Positions 30,860 through 31,314 of a stretch of DNA of 31,314 nt are shown here, piece after piece. The notes below the pieces were generated by a model. That model was not told the origin of the DNA. It did not search any database and saw only the letters and a list, made by a program, of their open reading frames with translations. Location of the stretch: the NCBI GenBank assembly GCA_001724265.1, contig MEDY01000359.1, positions 1 to 31,314 of the forward strand, written 5' to 3'. Both the position numbers and the translations under genes were made by a program. The stretch comes from Rhizaria sp. SCN 62-66. Taxonomy: Eukaryota > Rhizaria, unplaced. Position 1 is the first letter of the stretch, and the number at the start of each line of letters is the position of its first letter.

Positions 30860-31213
30860 GTGTAAACATTAGATCAACACCACACTTTTAATGCCACTTT
30901 ACTTTGTAATGGATCACTCTTTCTCTAAGTTCGAGCATGTGATACGTAAAAACAGTTTACGTTAGGAGCAGTTCATATGACGTGGAAACAAGACAAAATC
31001 ATTTTTTTTGTTTTGTTCTGTATTTTTTTGACTTATTGTTTTAAAGCAAGTTGGTTTAAAGCATACTGTTGGTATATCGCACGTAAATCGTCCCTATATC
31101 ATCATCACACACAATCAACAACGTTACATGGTCGCTTGTCTCATTAGTTTGTGACTTCTGGACAGTGACCGGCGGTCGCGTTGCCGCTCTGTGCAAGAAC
31201 GCATGACTGCAAG

Positions 31214-31314
31214 TCACTTACTGGGAGCCGGCAGCAGCGCGGGGAGGGCGGTCACCACGGGGGGGGCGGTCGCCGGCGGGGCGGTCACCACGGGGGGGGC
31301 GGTCGCCGGCGGGG
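31214..31314 (-). CDS. Possible 3' end of a Pro/Ala/Thr-rich minus-strand gene, partial
   Basis: GC content rises sharply at the right edge, as in exons elsewhere here. One minus frame reads about 33 codons of PPATAPPVVTA-type repeats, then LPALLPAPSK and TGA at 31214-31216. A second frame reads PAGDRPPRGDR repeats and ends at TAA 31218-31220. A GTAAGT just downstream of the repeats on the minus strand could also be a donor. Too little is present to choose, and it may be a non-coding minisatellite. Confidence 0.25.
   Translation of the reverse strand, partial: PPATAPPVVTAPPATAPPVVTALPALLPAPSK
31248..31314. repeat. 33-bp GC-rich minisatellite, two copies, continuing past the window
   Basis: A 33-base unit starting GCGGTCACCACGGGGGGG is present at 31248-31280 and exactly repeated at 31281-31313. 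Each unit is itself two diverged half-units, GCGGTCACCACG and GCGGTCGCCGGC, each followed by a G run. The length is a multiple of three. Confidence 0.9.

Larger units (their letters stand above)
30545..31213. other. 3' flank of the ankyrin gene and intergenic DNA
   Basis: 669 AT-rich bases. They hold a perfect 11-bp hairpin (30747-30774) and an AATAAA at 30854-30859, a candidate polyadenylation signal about 310 bases after the stop. T-rich sequence lies near 31003-31030. I see no ORF or RNA gene. Confidence 0.55.

Noticed and set aside
1-31314. CRISPR arrays, insertion sequences, operons or prophage
   Set aside because: No regularly spaced direct repeats, terminal inverted repeats with transposase, or Shine-Dalgarno-linked gene series are present. 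Introns and presequences mark the DNA as eukaryotic nuclear.

Overview
This window is nuclear DNA from a eukaryotic protist. Coding regions are very GC-rich, spliceosomal introns and intergenic DNA are much more AT-rich, and proteins carry long Ala, Ser, Asn, Gln and Asp runs. Three products have mitochondrial-type presequences, and a tRNA-Glu gene ends in an oligo-T Pol III terminator. I cannot place the lineage. A plant/alga-type FAE1 3-ketoacyl-CoA synthase, GT[A/G]CG[T/C] intron donors and a probable non-standard use of UAG are the best clues.

Layout: 1-7833 (minus) is one enormous ankyrin-repeat reading frame that runs off the left edge. 8407-14958 (minus) is one 2183-codon low-complexity/coiled-coil frame. 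15800-16765 (plus) is an ISOC2-like isochorismatase-fold hydrolase with a mitochondrial presequence. 16766-19937 is mostly non-coding and holds tRNA-Glu(TTC) at 17356-17427. 19938-21318 (plus, 2 exons) is a CdsA-type phosphatidate cytidylyltransferase. 21932-23976 (plus, 2 exons) is the 3-ketoacyl-CoA synthase. 25343-27565 (minus) is an Oxa1/YidC/Cox18-family mitochondrial insertase. It sits head to head with 27700-30544 (plus, 3 exons), a membrane-anchored ankyrin protein with a mitochondrial-like N terminus and a Gly/Tyr/Pro/Gln-rich tail. The right edge holds a 33-bp minisatellite, possibly the 3' end of another minus-strand gene.

Main discovery candidate: both giant minus-strand genes are interrupted by a single TAG, at 4687-4689 and 10933-10935, and the same frame then continues for 1562 and 841 sense codons. 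In each case the part after TAG has the same protein character as the part before it (ankyrin repeats in one, coiled coil in the other), and no ATG follows for roughly 130-220 codons. A third, weaker in-frame TAG lies at 27928-27930. The six complete genes end in TAA (4) or TGA (2), never TAG. The simplest reading is a nuclear code in which UAG is a rare sense codon and UAA/UGA terminate. Readthrough, sequencing error or pseudogenes are not excluded.

Functionally the recognised genes suggest lipid metabolism (CDP-diacylglycerol synthesis next to very-long-chain fatty acid elongation, codirectional) and mitochondrial biogenesis (insertase, ISOC2-like hydrolase, anchored ankyrin protein). There is no operon structure and I see no mobile element or CRISPR array.
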